A stretch of DNA of 64,000 bases from Syntrophotalea acetylenivorans. Its GTDB lineage: Bacteria; Desulfobacterota; Desulfuromonadia; Desulfuromonadales; Syntrophotaleaceae. The notes beneath the pieces are model-generated. The model saw nothing but the letters and a program-made list of their open reading frames with translations, searched no databases and had not been told where the DNA came from. Of this stretch, positions 1-8,342 are shown piece after piece. The stretch lies in contig NZ_CP015519.1 in the NCBI RefSeq assembly GCF_001887775.1, positions 2,850,001 through 2,914,000 of the forward strand. The letters run 5' to 3'. The position numbers and the translations under genes were made by a program. Every line of letters starts with the position of its first letter. The first letter of the stretch is position 1.

Positions 1-57
1 TGAACCGACGACCTACGCATTACGAGTGCGTTGCTCTACCAACTGAGCTAGGGCGGC
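1..57 (-). tRNA. tRNA-Thr (anticodon CGT), 3' end cut by the window edge
   Basis: The minus strand carries a D-arm (AGCTCAGTTGGTAGAGC), an anticodon stem ACGCA/TGCGT closing the seven-base loop CTCGTAA, and the beginning of the T-arm (GGTTC). The anticodon is CGT, so this is a threonine tRNA. The acceptor 5' strand begins at 57; the 3' acceptor strand lies outside the window. Confidence 0.93.
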
Positions 58-74
58 AATTGTTTAGGTCACTC

Positions 75-103
75 TATCTACCGCAATTTGTTTCTCTAGT
101 CAA
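75..103 (-). promoter_or_regulatory. sigma70-type promoter of the tRNA-Thr gene
   Basis: On the minus strand TTGACT (103-98) is followed by exactly 17 bases and TAGATA (80-75), about 18 bases before the tRNA 5' end. Spacing and position fit a housekeeping promoter. Confidence 0.6.
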
Positions 104-198
104 ATACTTTTGGTGACGATTCGGTACGATAGGCCATATGTTATGAAGCCATTCCGTTTCTCAGGTACTTTATGGGACTCTTTCTAGGCTTCTAGGGC

Positions 199-230
199 AA
201 AAGGCGGCACACCGAAATGTGCCGCCTTTT
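199..230 (-). terminator. rho-independent terminator of hcp
   Basis: A perfect 13-bp inverted repeat (AAAAGGCGGCACA and its complement) around a short loop lies 20 bases after the hcp stop codon. The A-run on one side becomes a U-run in either direction, so it can work on both strands. Confidence 0.85.
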
Positions 231-250
231 AATCTCATACAGAGTAGTTG

Positions 251-1912
251 TTAACCGAGAATTGCCTTGAGGTCCTCCTCGGCCGTGGTAATAGGAGCGA
301 TGTTGAAGTTTTCCACCAGGAAATTAAGAACATTCGGAGTGATAAAGGCCGGCAGGCTGGGCCCAAGCTTGATGTTCTTAATGCCGAGGTGCAGCAGGGT
401 CAGGAGGATAACCACCGCTTTTTGCTCGTACCAGGATAAGATCATGCTCAGCGGAAGATCGTTGACCCCGCAATCGAAAGCTCCGGCCAAAGCCACAGCA
501 ATTTGAATGGCACTGTAGGCGTCGTTGCACTGGCCGATGTCGAGCAGGCGCGGGATGCCGCCAATATCTCCAAAGTCGAGCTTATTGAAGCGGTACTTGC
601 CGCAGGCCAGGGTCAGGATCACGCTATCCTGGGGCACCTTCTCGGCGAACTCGGTGTAGTAGTTGCGACCCGACTTGGCTCCGTCACAGCCGCCGATCAG
701 GAAGAAGTGCTTGATGGCTCCCCCCTTAACCGCCTCAATGACTTTGTCGGCCACGCCGAGTACCGCGTTGTGGCCGAAGCCAACCAGGATATCCTTGCCT
801 GATACCTCTGCCAGGTCAGGGCAGGCCAAGGCTTTGTCGATGACCGCAGAGAAGTCGAAACCGTCAATGTGGGTAACCCCGGGCCATGCCGTACAGCCCC
901 AGGTGAACAAGCGGTCCTTGTAGGACTCGGCCGGTTTCTGAATGCAGTTGGTGTTGAAGATGATCGCTCCGGGGAACTGGGGCAGCTCCTTGGCTTGATC
1001 TTGCCACGCACCACCAAAGTTACCTGCAAGATGGGTGTATTTCTTGAGGCCTGGATATCCGTGAGCCGGTAGCATCTCGCCGTGAGTATAGACGTTGATG
1101 CCCTTGCCTTCGGTCTGCTTGAGAAGTTCCTCGAGCATCTTCAAATCATGTCCTGAGACCAGAATGCCCTTGCCGGTCTTGGTTCCAGTACTAACCGGGG
1201 TCGGTACAGGATGGCCATAGTGTTCAACATTGCCCTCGTTGAGCAGGCCCATGGTGGTCAGGTTCTGTTTTCCGCACTCCATGCTTAAATTGACAAAGTC
1301 CATCAAACCAAGATCAGGATCACAAGTGGCTGCTAACGCTTGATGGTTGAAAGCCAGAACTTCTGGGCTAGTTTTGCCAAGAATTTGCGCATGGTCAGCA
1401 TAGGCAGCCATGCCCTTGATACCGTAGATGAGGATCTCGATGGCCGAGCGGATGTCGGGATCATTATGCAGGGTTTCGATGCCGACCTGTTCGCCTTGTT
1501 TGACCAAGTCTGTAGCAGGGGTCCAAGCCATAGGGCCTTTACCGGTCACCTCAGCGCCGAAAAACGCTTTTATGCGGTCAAATAACGAGCTTCCCTCTTC
1601 GTGGCCGCCGGCCTTCAGGAACATGTCCCGGGCCTTGTCTTTCATCTTCGCACATTTCTGGATTACGGCAGCAAGATGGTTTGGGTCGAAGTCGACGTTG
1701 GTCACCGTGGCGAACAACCCTTCCAACATAAAAATGTCGATGTCCGGATCGGTGGCTCCCAGCTTTCCTGCCTCGCTGGCGTAGCAAGCTAGACCACGCA
1801 GGCCATAGAGTAGATTGTCCTGCAGGGCCGCTACATCCGGTTGTTTTCCGCATACTCCTACTTTGGTACATCCGGCGCCTTTAGCGGTTTGCTCGCATTG
1901 ATGACAAAACAT
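251..1912 (-). CDS. hcp: Hydroxylamine reductase / hybrid-cluster protein
   Basis: This 553-aa protein is a hybrid-cluster protein (Hcp). Members reduce hydroxylamine in vitro and act as NO reductases under nitrosative stress in the cytoplasm. The N-terminus has Cys3-x2-Cys6-x8-Cys15-x5-Cys21, the spacing of the 4Fe-4S-binding form found in anaerobes. Cys-containing motifs for the hybrid cluster occur further on (NTNCIQKP, WGCTAWPG, ACGKYRFN, GQCNDAYS). The longest frame starts 19 codons upstream on a non-preferred codon; ATG at 1912 was chosen because AAGGAG sits just before it and the Cys pattern then matches the family. It is monocistronic, between a strong terminator and an FNR-type promoter. 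Confidence 0.96.
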   Translation of the reverse strand: MFCHQCEQTAKGAGCTKVGVCGKQPDVAALQDNLLYGLRGLACYASEAGKLGATDPDIDIFMLEGLFATVTNVDFDPNHLAAVIQKCAKMKDKARDMFLKAGGHEEGSSLFDRIKAFFGAEVTGKGPMAWTPATDLVKQGEQVGIETLHNDPDIRSAIEILIYGIKGMAAYADHAQILGKTSPEVLAFNHQALAATCDPDLGLMDFVNLSMECGKQNLTTMGLLNEGNVEHYGHPVPTPVSTGTKTGKGILVSGHDLKMLEELLKQTEGKGINVYTHGEMLPAHGYPGLKKYTHLAGNFGGAWQDQAKELPQFPGAIIFNTNCIQKPAESYKDRLFTWGCTAWPGVTHIDGFDFSAVIDKALACPDLAEVSGKDILVGFGHNAVLGVADKVIEAVKGGAIKHFFLIGGCDGAKSGRNYYTEFAEKVPQDSVILTLACGKYRFNKLDFGDIGGIPRLLDIGQCNDAYSAIQIAVALAGAFDCGVNDLPLSMILSWYEQKAVVILLTLLHLGIKNIKLGPSLPAFITPNVLNFLVENFNIAPITTAEEDLKAILG

Positions 1913-1989
1913 AATTGATCTCCTTTTGACTAAGTGTCCGGTTGGAATACTCTCGATGCATAAGCGCAATTTTTGTTTGCTGTGGTATG

Positions 1990-2036
1990 AGAATACCTTT
2001 TTTTATTTTCCGAAAGTTGATCGATATCAACTTTCG
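1990..2036 (-). promoter_or_regulatory. FNR/Crp-family operator and class II promoter of hcp
   Basis: A perfect 11-bp inverted repeat with a 4-base centre spans 2011-2036. Its core (2017-2030) is TTGAT-CGAT-ATCAA, the exact FNR/DNR consensus half-sites. A -10-like TATTCT lies at 1995-1990, which puts a start near 1983 and the operator centre at about -40.5, the standard position for an activating FNR-family regulator. In sulfate and metal reducers hcp is known to be governed by Crp/FNR-type proteins such as HcpR; which one acts here cannot be read from the window. Confidence 0.8.
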
Positions 2037-2040
2037 AATG

Positions 2041-2396
2041 ATTAGTACGACTCAGCCATGGATTTAAGAATAACAATGTTTTTTTAGGTTTCCACTACAA
2101 TAGTGGATGGAGAGGGCGGATGAAAATGTTTTGTAGGAGAAATATTATTAAGTTGTATGATTAGAATAAAGCTTGGCTCGCAGAGTGGATCTGTTTGTCA
2201 ACGGAGTTTTGCCAGGGCCGAACAAAGAAATAAAGTCGAAGGTATGGGGGGAAGAAAACGAAGAGTCATAGACGATGTCAAAAAGTTTGAAATTATCCTT
2301 TTCGCATCATGTTGATCGGTTGTTTACTTTGAAAGAATTTGAAAGGCAGCGGAGATTGAAAAGGAGTCTTCATTGGACTCTGCCTGCTGCCAATGA
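2041..2396. other. 356-bp gene-free stretch between hcp and the DUF2325 gene
   Basis: No ORF with a convincing ribosome-binding site was found. The only structure noticed is a short hairpin near 2091-2107 (TCCACTA, 3-base loop, complement) without a U-run. The stretch is A/T-richer than its neighbours and holds the hcp upstream region at its left end. Confidence 0.5.
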
Positions 2397-2678
2397 TTAC
2401 TGAGCCAACCGATCCAACTGTTCACTCATTTCACTCCAGCAACGCCGGCAATGGAGGCAAGGCAGCCCCAGCTTCTTGGCTTGCGATTTAAGTTTACGAG
2501 CGGCCGTATGATGTAAAAAATCGGTGAAAAACAGTACCGCATCAACATGGACTGGAATGGTGTTTTTTGCAACCTTACGATTTCGTGCGGGCCAGTGCGT
2601 AATCCGGGATGCTCCCAATTCTTCGAGACGAGGGACCAGAGCGCCGATACGGTCAGCTCCTACGATGAGAATGGACAT
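2397..2678 (-). CDS. DUF2325 domain protein
   Basis: This 93-aa protein starts MSILIVGADRIGAL and ends with a Cys-rich stretch (CLHCRRCW), the usual DUF2325 layout: a small Rossmann-like fold of unknown function. The longest frame adds 44 N-terminal codons that overlap the preceding gene's territory; ATG at 2678 was chosen because of the AAGGAA ribosome site and the family-typical N-terminus. It follows the DUF3793 gene after 43 bases and is probably co-transcribed with it. DUF2325 and DUF3793 genes often sit beside feo genes and flavodoxins in anaerobes, which suggests a role in iron or redox homeostasis; this is inference from context. Confidence 0.85.
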   Translation of the reverse strand: MSILIVGADRIGALVPRLEELGASRITHWPARNRKVAKNTIPVHVDAVLFFTDFLHHTAARKLKSQAKKLGLPCLHCRRCWSEMSEQLDRLAQ

Positions 2679-2721
2679 GGCAGTTGGTTCCTTTTCAGGG
2701 TAGTCATAATGTGTATGTGGG

Positions 2722-3405
2722 TTATTGAGTCCACGAAGTCGTTTGCAGCAGAGCGATAGGATTCCCTGCATCCCTGAGCTGGCTTGCCATGCCTCGCCTG
2801 CAAGCAGCATAGCGATCGCTCAGAGCCAGACTTGGAGCGGGGTCACCATAAATACGCCACTGGCGGCAGCCGGTGCAGGGTTTATCGCTGCAGCCCATGA
2901 AACCGGCAACGTCCTTGAGGGGATAGCCGAGGAAAAGACCTATTTCATGGGGCATATCAACTTCGGTCTGAAAGCGCTTCTGCAGTTCTGCCAGGGTCTG
3001 CTGCAGATTTTCCGGGGTAAGATAGCCCAGTTGCTTGAGAAACTTTGCCGTTTTAGGGTGTTGCAAATGAGACTGTAGTAGTTCCGGAGTGTAGAACAAC
3101 ATCAAGTCGCCGGTCTCTTTTTGTCGCAAGGAAAGGGCTTTGAGAGCGCTGCCAGCCAACAGGGTGTTGCTGTACAATTTCCATAGCTGGTGAAGGTTGC
3201 GCCCACAAGGTTGGCGACGGTTGCGCAGTTGAACCAGGTTGGCTGGTTTGACGCCGGCCAGGACCTCGGCGGCTTCCAGGGCTAGAAATGACGCCAGGCA
3301 GTCCCTCTCGTCCGGGAACTTCCAGCTAAAGTCCAGCCACCTGGCCCTGGATTTTCTGCGGGTTTGGGTGCATTGTTTTGCGGCGTGGGTCATTGGCGAT
3401 AGCAT
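2722..3405 (-). CDS. DUF3793 family protein
   Basis: A 227-aa protein of the DUF3793 family, recognised from the C-terminal block HEIGLFLGYPLKDVAGFMG and the central CGRN/KLYSNT region. No enzymatic function is established for the family. There is no signal peptide or membrane segment, so it is probably cytoplasmic. The ATG at 3405 has AAGGAG 7 bases upstream. The next gene in the same direction is the DUF2325 protein. A Fur-like inverted repeat 32-46 bases upstream, at nearly the same distance as in the feo operon, supports iron-linked control. Confidence 0.85.
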   Translation of the reverse strand: MLSPMTHAAKQCTQTRRKSRARWLDFSWKFPDERDCLASFLALEAAEVLAGVKPANLVQLRNRRQPCGRNLHQLWKLYSNTLLAGSALKALSLRQKETGDLMLFYTPELLQSHLQHPKTAKFLKQLGYLTPENLQQTLAELQKRFQTEVDMPHEIGLFLGYPLKDVAGFMGCSDKPCTGCRQWRIYGDPAPSLALSDRYAACRRGMASQLRDAGNPIALLQTTSWTQ

Positions 3406-3436
3406 GGACTTTCTCCTTCAGGCGGTGTGATTTCGA

Positions 3437-3451
3437 TGATTCAATCTATCA
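3437..3451 (-). promoter_or_regulatory. Possible Fur-like operator upstream of DUF3793
   Basis: The 15-base element TGATTCAATCTATCA has TGAT and ATCA-type ends arranged like a 7-1-7 Fur box (about 9 of 14 consensus positions). A TTGAAA element 18 bases from TAGATT overlaps it on the minus strand. The match is weak; the similar position of a Fur-like box at feoA is the main support. Confidence 0.3.
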
Positions 3452-3587
3452 GAAAATGAAAACCGATTTCAAGTAAAAAGTGTGCTGAATTCCTGAACAA
3501 CCTAAAATGTTGAGTAATGTTTTTTTGATCCGGTTAGCTGGGGGCATTCAAGTGTTTCGGGATATAGATTATTTATTCCTATTCAAT

Positions 3588-4553
3588 TCAAGTTTTCTGC
3601 TCTAGTGCAATACACGGTTTGCCCTCGCATTGCACTACCTCAATGGTGATGTGTTTGAGGTGGTGGAATTTGGCCAACAGTTGCTTGTAGCTTTCCACAG
3701 GTTGAGGATAGTGGGTCACCAGGGTGATGATAGCTGCCAGATGGTGAGGTCCGACTTTCCAGATATGCAGATCCGCGACCCGATTGTCGCCATCCTCTTC
3801 AATCGCACTTTGAATTTTATCCCGCACCCCACCATCGACACTAGCGTCGAGCAATATCGCACCGCTCTCTTTGAGTAGTCCCCAGGCCCAGCGGGTGATC
3901 ACCAGTGCCCCAACGATCCCCATCAGCGGATCAAGGGCCCACCAACCGAAGGTTCTGCCAAACAATAATGCAACGATGGCCAAGACCGAGGTCAAGGCAT
4001 CGGCTAAGACATGAAAGTAAGCAGCCTTTAGGTTGTGGTCTTCATGATGATGGTCGTTGTCTTCGCAGTAAGTATGCCCGTGCTGATGATGGTGCCCATG
4101 ACTGTCGTGCAGCAAAAAAGCACAGGCAATGTTAACCAAAAGGCCGATCCCGGCCACCAAAACGGATTGTCCATATTGGATCTCTACCGGAGAAAAGAAA
4201 CGGCCTATAGATTCGACAGCCATGACTAAGGCTACTACTCCCAATGCGACAGCACTTGCAAAGCCGCCAAGGACATTGATTTTTCCGGGCCCGAAGGAAA
4301 AATCAGGACTATCAGCGTTCTTTCGAGTGTATCGATAGGCAAATAGAGTGATCATGAAAGCCGCAACATGTGTCCCCATGTGCCAGCCGTCAGCCAGTAG
4401 TGCCATTGAACCGAACGCAAGCCCGGCAAAGATCTCGACGGCCATGGTAATAACCGTAAGGCCCATTACCTTTTGGGTGTTCTTCTCATTTTGTTCACGG
4501 TGCACAAAGAAGTTGTGCCGATGTTGCCATTGCTGGATTTTATGAATATGCAT
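3588..4553 (-). CDS. dmeF: CDF-family divalent metal exporter, DmeF-like
   Basis: A 321-aa cation diffusion facilitator, an inner-membrane metal/proton antiporter that exports divalent cations such as Co2+, Ni2+ or Zn2+. It has about six membrane segments; the metal-site motifs are ADGWHMGTH in the second helix and HVLADALTS in the fifth. A His-rich cytoplasmic loop (HDSHGHHHQHGHTYC and further HHH) lies between helices 4 and 5, as in DmeF-type exporters. A soluble C-terminal domain follows. ATG at 4553 has AAGGAG upstream with long spacing. It sits between DUF3793 and the iron-uptake operon. The exact metal cannot be told from sequence. Confidence 0.88.
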   Translation of the reverse strand: MHIHKIQQWQHRHNFFVHREQNEKNTQKVMGLTVITMAVEIFAGLAFGSMALLADGWHMGTHVAAFMITLFAYRYTRKNADSPDFSFGPGKINVLGGFASAVALGVVALVMAVESIGRFFSPVEIQYGQSVLVAGIGLLVNIACAFLLHDSHGHHHQHGHTYCEDNDHHHEDHNLKAAYFHVLADALTSVLAIVALLFGRTFGWWALDPLMGIVGALVITRWAWGLLKESGAILLDASVDGGVRDKIQSAIEEDGDNRVADLHIWKVGPHHLAAIITLVTHYPQPVESYKQLLAKFHHLKHITIEVVQCEGKPCIALEQKT

Positions 4554-4701
4554 CTAACTTATAACTCCTTTGCAAAAGCTCATGCTGTGCAGAAGTGGGC
4601 ATAACTAAAAACTTTTGGCTGCAATAACAGTGGCTTACAAAAGCCAGCTAAAATACAGGTGATTTTCGCTGGTATAAGGGGGCAGGTTCATGTTTGCAAA
4701 T

Positions 4702-4734
4702 AAAAATCCTCTCCATTTATATAGATGAAGAGGA
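4702..4734 (-). terminator. Terminator of the feo-porin operon
   Basis: Reading the minus strand, TCCTCTTCAT is followed by an 8-base loop and ATGGAGAGGA (one G-T pair), then TTTTTA. It lies about 87 bases after the porin stop codon. Confidence 0.75.
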
Positions 4735-4820
4735 CTTTTAAAGCTAAAGAACTTTTCAATGCTTAGTGTGCGAGGTTAGGCATTGAGCAGCTCTGCGTTG
4801 AGCTTTCTTAAAAAGGTCAT

Positions 4821-5963
4821 TTAGAATTCAAAGGCAAGCTGTGCTGTTACCACGTCCTGCTCGTCGTCGTTTTCAAATTCGCCGTGCAAGTATTCCACGG
4901 CTAGGGTAGTGCTCTCGAACAGGCCGTAACTGGCGGCGATACCGTACTGACTATCTGGAAGCAAATCACCTAGGTCGTCTCCGCCTTCATAGCGGACAGC
5001 CACTTCCAATGCTTCGGTGACGGCATAGCCGAGTTCTACGTTCCAGGTTTTCGGCTCGAATTCATCGCCACCGTCAAAGGTAAGCTCGCCGGCTTCGAAT
5101 TTGTCCAAGGCGCCGAGGTATTCTGCGATCAGAGTCCACCGTTCGTTGAGGGTGGCCGTAACGAAGGCGGCTATGCCGTTGACCTTGTCGTCGAGTTCGG
5201 AGCCAACTACTTCTTCTCCCAGCACGTCGCTGTCGGCGATGTTGGAGATCCAGGAAACCCCGCCGGTCAGGGCCAGGCCGGCAACGGCGTTTTCGGGCAA
5301 GGTGTAGACGGCGCTGGCGACAAAGCTGTTGATGTGATCGTCTTTCCCGGTTTCATCGATGTCGCCGTTGAACGCGCCGAAGGAAAGATCGAACATGTCG
5401 TTGGCATAGCCGACGACGGCGGCTGATTCCCGGGTTTCGCCCAGTTCCAGGGTCAGTGGATCGCTGATGAACATGCTGTCGAAGTTGCCGAAAGGTACGT
5501 ACATCTTACCTGCCTGCAGGTAGAGGGGCAGGACATCTTCGCCGTCGAGGCGGATATACCCTTCGTCGACAATCAGGTGGTCGCTCTCTTCGTCTTCTTC
5601 CCACAGCAGCAGTAGGTGGCCGGAGACGTGCTTGACAAAGTCGGCGTCGATGCCGAGTTCTACCGTGGCCAGCGTCAGGTCGCTCTCGTCTTCGCTGCTG
5701 CCTGCTTCCGGATCGGTGTTAAAGTAACCGGCTTCCACTTCGATCAAGCCACTGAGAGAGACTTTTTCCGCTAGTCCGGACAGGGATAGAGAGTCCTTTT
5801 TCTCAGCGCTGTCGGCAAGGACTTTCTCGGCCTCCAAGGCTTCAATGCGTTGCTTCAAGTCTTCAATTTCGCTCTGGGAAGCGGCCAGGGCCGGCCCGGC
5901 CGTAAGTGCCAGAACAGCGACCAGGGCGATGAGTTTTAAGGTTCGGGTAAGATGGATGAGCAC
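4821..5963 (-). CDS. LbtU-like outer-membrane porin with coiled-coil N-terminus
   Basis: A 380-aa precursor with a signal peptide (hydrophobic LKLIALVAVLALTAGPALA, cleavage after ALA), a short coiled coil (SEIEDLKQRIEALEAEK) and an acidic beta-barrel ending in Phe (AFEF), typical of outer-membrane proteins. It resembles the LbtU-type porin family linked to iron/siderophore uptake in Legionella. The start is GTG at 5963: the run GAGGAGG lies 7 bases upstream, whereas the longer frame begins on TTG before that site. It is the last gene of the feo operon, 53 bases after the Cys-rich small gene, which suggests a route for ferrous iron or an iron complex across the outer membrane. Substrate is unknown. 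Confidence 0.75.
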   Translation of the reverse strand: MLIHLTRTLKLIALVAVLALTAGPALAASQSEIEDLKQRIEALEAEKVLADSAEKKDSLSLSGLAEKVSLSGLIEVEAGYFNTDPEAGSSEDESDLTLATVELGIDADFVKHVSGHLLLLWEEDEESDHLIVDEGYIRLDGEDVLPLYLQAGKMYVPFGNFDSMFISDPLTLELGETRESAAVVGYANDMFDLSFGAFNGDIDETGKDDHINSFVASAVYTLPENAVAGLALTGGVSWISNIADSDVLGEEVVGSELDDKVNGIAAFVTATLNERWTLIAEYLGALDKFEAGELTFDGGDEFEPKTWNVELGYAVTEALEVAVRYEGGDDLGDLLPDSQYGIAASYGLFESTTLAVEYLHGEFENDDEQDVVTAQLAFEF

Positions 5964-6016
5964 AGTAAACCTCCTCGGTTCATTCAATGGTCAAGATACG
6001 CTTGTGAGCGAAATAG

Positions 6017-6172
6017 TCAGTGACGTCCGCAGTTGCCACAGCCGCTGCAGGATTCCAGCTCCCGGCGACAACGAGGGCATTGCCTCCAGCTGCGATCTTG
6101 CAGTGGGCAACCGCAACCGGGGCAGGTTGCGGCATGATGGCTGGATTTTTGAACTTTGTCTATCGGTTTCAT
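6017..6172 (-). CDS. 51-aa Cys-rich (zinc-ribbon-like) protein of the feo operon
   Basis: A short ORF starting MKPIDKVQKSS and ending CSGCGNCGRH. It contains nine Cys in 51 residues, including CPGCGC, CPRC and CSGCGNC, which look like two metal-binding knuckles. It begins 8 bases after the feoB stop, with AGGGA upstream of ATG 6172, and ends 53 bases before the porin start, so it is clearly inside the operon. No membrane segment, so it differs from the FeoB-associated Cys-rich membrane protein. It may be a metal- or iron-sulfur-binding accessory playing a FeoC-like part; that is inference from position. Confidence 0.7.
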   Translation of the reverse strand: MKPIDKVQKSSHHAATCPGCGCPLQDRSWRQCPRCRRELESCSGCGNCGRH

Positions 6173-6180
6173 GGCAGTCC

Positions 6181-8025
6181 CTAAAGAACGATCTGTGCCA
6201 GCAGGCCGCCAACACTAAAGGCGAGCACCCAAGCTCCCAGCCACACGGTTGTTGCTTCCTTAAACCCTCGTTCTTTAAACAGGATCATCAGGCTGGCGAT
6301 GCAGGGTACGAAAAGGGTGATGACCACCAGGGAGACAACAACCTGCCAGGGTGAAAGAGTTAGGTCAGTCAGGCCGGCAGCGCCAAAATCACGGCGGACC
6401 ATGCCCATGACGAACGCCGTGGCCGCTTCTTTCGGAAGGTGCAGCCAGCCTTCTGTCAGGGGGGCCACCAAGTTCTGCCATGCTTTGAGACCGCCGCTTA
6501 CCTGAAGCAGGGACACGCCCAGCGAACCGGCAAAGAACCAGATGTAAGCTTCCTTCATGAAGAAAAAGGAGCGAATTGCAGTTTTGCGCAGTACGTTTGT
6601 CGGGCGGGGCAAGCGCATAGGCGGCAAGTCGATGAGCAGAGCACTGCTTTGGCCTGGGATAACTTTGTTGAGCACCGTTCCGAGCACCGCCAGGCAAGTG
6701 AAGATTACCGCGACATAAGTCATGCTGAGCATGAAGCCAACGGCGGCCAACATACCGGCGATAACACCGATCTGAGCGCTGCAGGGCACGACAAAGTTAA
6801 GGATTGCCGTGGCGATGGTGCGTTCCCGTTTGCAGCCGAGGATGCGGGTGGTAATGGTGCCGAGCTGGACGCAACCGAAGCCGAGGATGACCGGAATGAT
6901 GGCGCGACCGTTCAAGCCGATGGAGGTCATCAGTCGGTCGACAAAGGTTGCCAGACGCGGTAGATACCCCGAGTCTTCAAGGAGAGAAAGGGCGACGTAG
7001 AAGCCGACAACCAGGGGCAGCAGTAGTCCAAGCAAGTAAGTAATTGTCATGGTCAGCAGACCGAATTCACCAATGAGGATCTGTCCGAAAACCGAGCTTT
7101 CAGGCACCAGGGGGTTGACCAGGCCACGAATCCATGGCTCCCAATGGCCCTGCATAATCGCTTCTTCGGTGAGGCCGACGATGTCACCGGCCACCCAGAC
7201 GCCGATTAATTGGTAGCAGCCCCACAATACCGCGCTCAGGATCAGCAGGCCGCTGGTCGGATGCAGGCAGAGCCGTCCCAGCAGGTCGCGAAAGCGGGCT
7301 GTTTTTTCCGGACGGTTTACCGTTGCGCCAACGATATCGTTGGCTCGCTGGCGGCGCAACAGGTAGACCCTTTCCCGATCGTTCTCCGGGGTGACGCCGT
7401 GCCGCTCAGCTACTACCTCGTCCCCTTCGAGCACCATCAGTGCTTCGGGGCGCGTATCGATGCGGTCGAGCAGATTAGTGACCGCCTGGTCTATTTCGGG
7501 GTGGGAAAGACCAGGTCGAGCCAGCGCCAGTGCGGCGAAGACTTCCTTCAGGCCGTGATTTTTAACCGCCGAGGTCGAGACCACCGGTACGCCAAGTCGT
7601 TCTTCCAGGCCCTTGGTGTCGATGCGGATGTCGAGGTTTTCGGCTTCGTCGCAGAAGTTCAGGGCTACCACCATAGGGATCCCCATGTCGGCCAGCTGCA
7701 GGGTAAGAAAGAGGTCGCGCTCCAAGTGGGTGGCATCGATTACGTTGACCACCAGGTCGGCCGTCAGAATAACATCGCGGGCGACTCGCTCTTCGTCGTT
7801 AAAGGAGGAAACACCGTAGACGCCGGGGGTGTCCAGCAACACGTCTTCCCCGATCTTTCCGCGGCTGATCTCTACCGTAGTGCCGGGAAAGTTCGACACG
7901 TCGGCATACACGCCGCTCCAGGCGCTAAAGAAAATTGACTTGCCGACGTTAGGGTTGCCGACCAGAACGATGTTGCGTTGGCCTGCTTCAGTGCAGGCGG
8001 CATTACTGCAGCAAGATGGGGACAT
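6181..8025 (-). CDS. feoB: Ferrous iron transporter FeoB
   Basis: A 614-aa inner-membrane Fe2+ transporter with an N-terminal G domain: G1 GNPNVGKS (residues 23-30), G3 DTPG, G4 NFCD, G5 near STSAVK. A helical GDI-like region and two gate-type membrane halves follow, with the conserved Cys of the gates in GFGCVQLG and VVPCSAQIG. It is shorter than the E. coli protein (773 aa) but in the range of anaerobe versions. The first 11 residues carry Cys5, Cys6 and Cys11, an unusual extension. GGAG lies ten bases before ATG. It follows feoA by 51 bases and is followed by the Cys-rich 51-aa gene. Confidence 0.96.
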   Translation of the reverse strand: MSPSCCSNAACTEAGQRNIVLVGNPNVGKSIFFSAWSGVYADVSNFPGTTVEISRGKIGEDVLLDTPGVYGVSSFNDEERVARDVILTADLVVNVIDATHLERDLFLTLQLADMGIPMVVALNFCDEAENLDIRIDTKGLEERLGVPVVSTSAVKNHGLKEVFAALALARPGLSHPEIDQAVTNLLDRIDTRPEALMVLEGDEVVAERHGVTPENDRERVYLLRRQRANDIVGATVNRPEKTARFRDLLGRLCLHPTSGLLILSAVLWGCYQLIGVWVAGDIVGLTEEAIMQGHWEPWIRGLVNPLVPESSVFGQILIGEFGLLTMTITYLLGLLLPLVVGFYVALSLLEDSGYLPRLATFVDRLMTSIGLNGRAIIPVILGFGCVQLGTITTRILGCKRERTIATAILNFVVPCSAQIGVIAGMLAAVGFMLSMTYVAVIFTCLAVLGTVLNKVIPGQSSALLIDLPPMRLPRPTNVLRKTAIRSFFFMKEAYIWFFAGSLGVSLLQVSGGLKAWQNLVAPLTEGWLHLPKEAATAFVMGMVRRDFGAAGLTDLTLSPWQVVVSLVVITLFVPCIASLMILFKERGFKEATTVWLGAWVLAFSVGGLLAQIVL

Positions 8026-8076
8026 TTTACTATTTCTCCGGGTTGACGGTAATGAGTTTGGCTCTTGCGGGAAGGA

Positions 8077-8298
8077 TCAATATGCGGTTTTGATGGTTAC
8101 CTGGCGGGCAATCTCGCGGCCCAAAGCGATTTCCTGGCCGCCATATTTGAGGACCACGGGGCCGAAGGGCAGTTTGCAATGGCAACTAACCTGAGAGCCA
8201 TTGATGATCCCAAAGCGCAATAATTGTATCCGCAGATTTTCGTCGGGGACGTTGGTGATCGTGGCGCTCTGGCCTCTTTTTAACTCATTCAAAGACAT
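8077..8298 (-). CDS. feoA: Ferrous iron transport protein A
   Basis: A 73-aa SH3-like FeoA protein, cytoplasmic, which supports FeoB-dependent Fe2+ uptake. It begins MSLNELKRGQSATITNV and ends with the typical EIALGREIARQVTIK block. The longer frame adds 24 codons that cover the promoter; ATG at 8298 is preceded by AGGAGG and gives the family's usual length. First gene of the minus-strand operon feoA-feoB-small Cys-rich-porin. Confidence 0.93.
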   Translation of the reverse strand: MSLNELKRGQSATITNVPDENLRIQLLRFGIINGSQVSCHCKLPFGPVVLKYGGQEIALGREIARQVTIKTAY

Positions 8299-8327
8299 GG
8301 AATCCTCCTGGTTGATGAATGTGAAAC

Positions 8328-8342
8328 TGAAATCGAATATCA
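8328..8342 (-). promoter_or_regulatory. Candidate Fur box of the feo operon
   Basis: The 15-base element TGATATTCGATTTCA matches about 10 of 14 positions of the 7-1-7 Fur consensus. It lies over the predicted transcription start, just downstream of the -10 element, where a repressor would block RNA polymerase. Fur control of feo genes is well established in general; this particular site is inferred. Confidence 0.42.

Noticed and set aside
2091-2107. Small hairpin in the hcp-DUF2325 gap as a terminator or operator
   Set aside because: Seven base pairs with a 3-base loop, no U-run and no promoter in a useful position.
4675-4700. RcnR/CsoR-like G-tract operator upstream of dmeF
   Set aside because: Only one G-run (AGGGGGCAGG) without the flanking inverted repeat; too little to call.
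7210-7938. 242-aa open frame on the plus strand opposite feoB
   Set aside because: It is the mirror of a conserved FeoB coding region in a GC-rich codon pattern; no ribosome site and no family.
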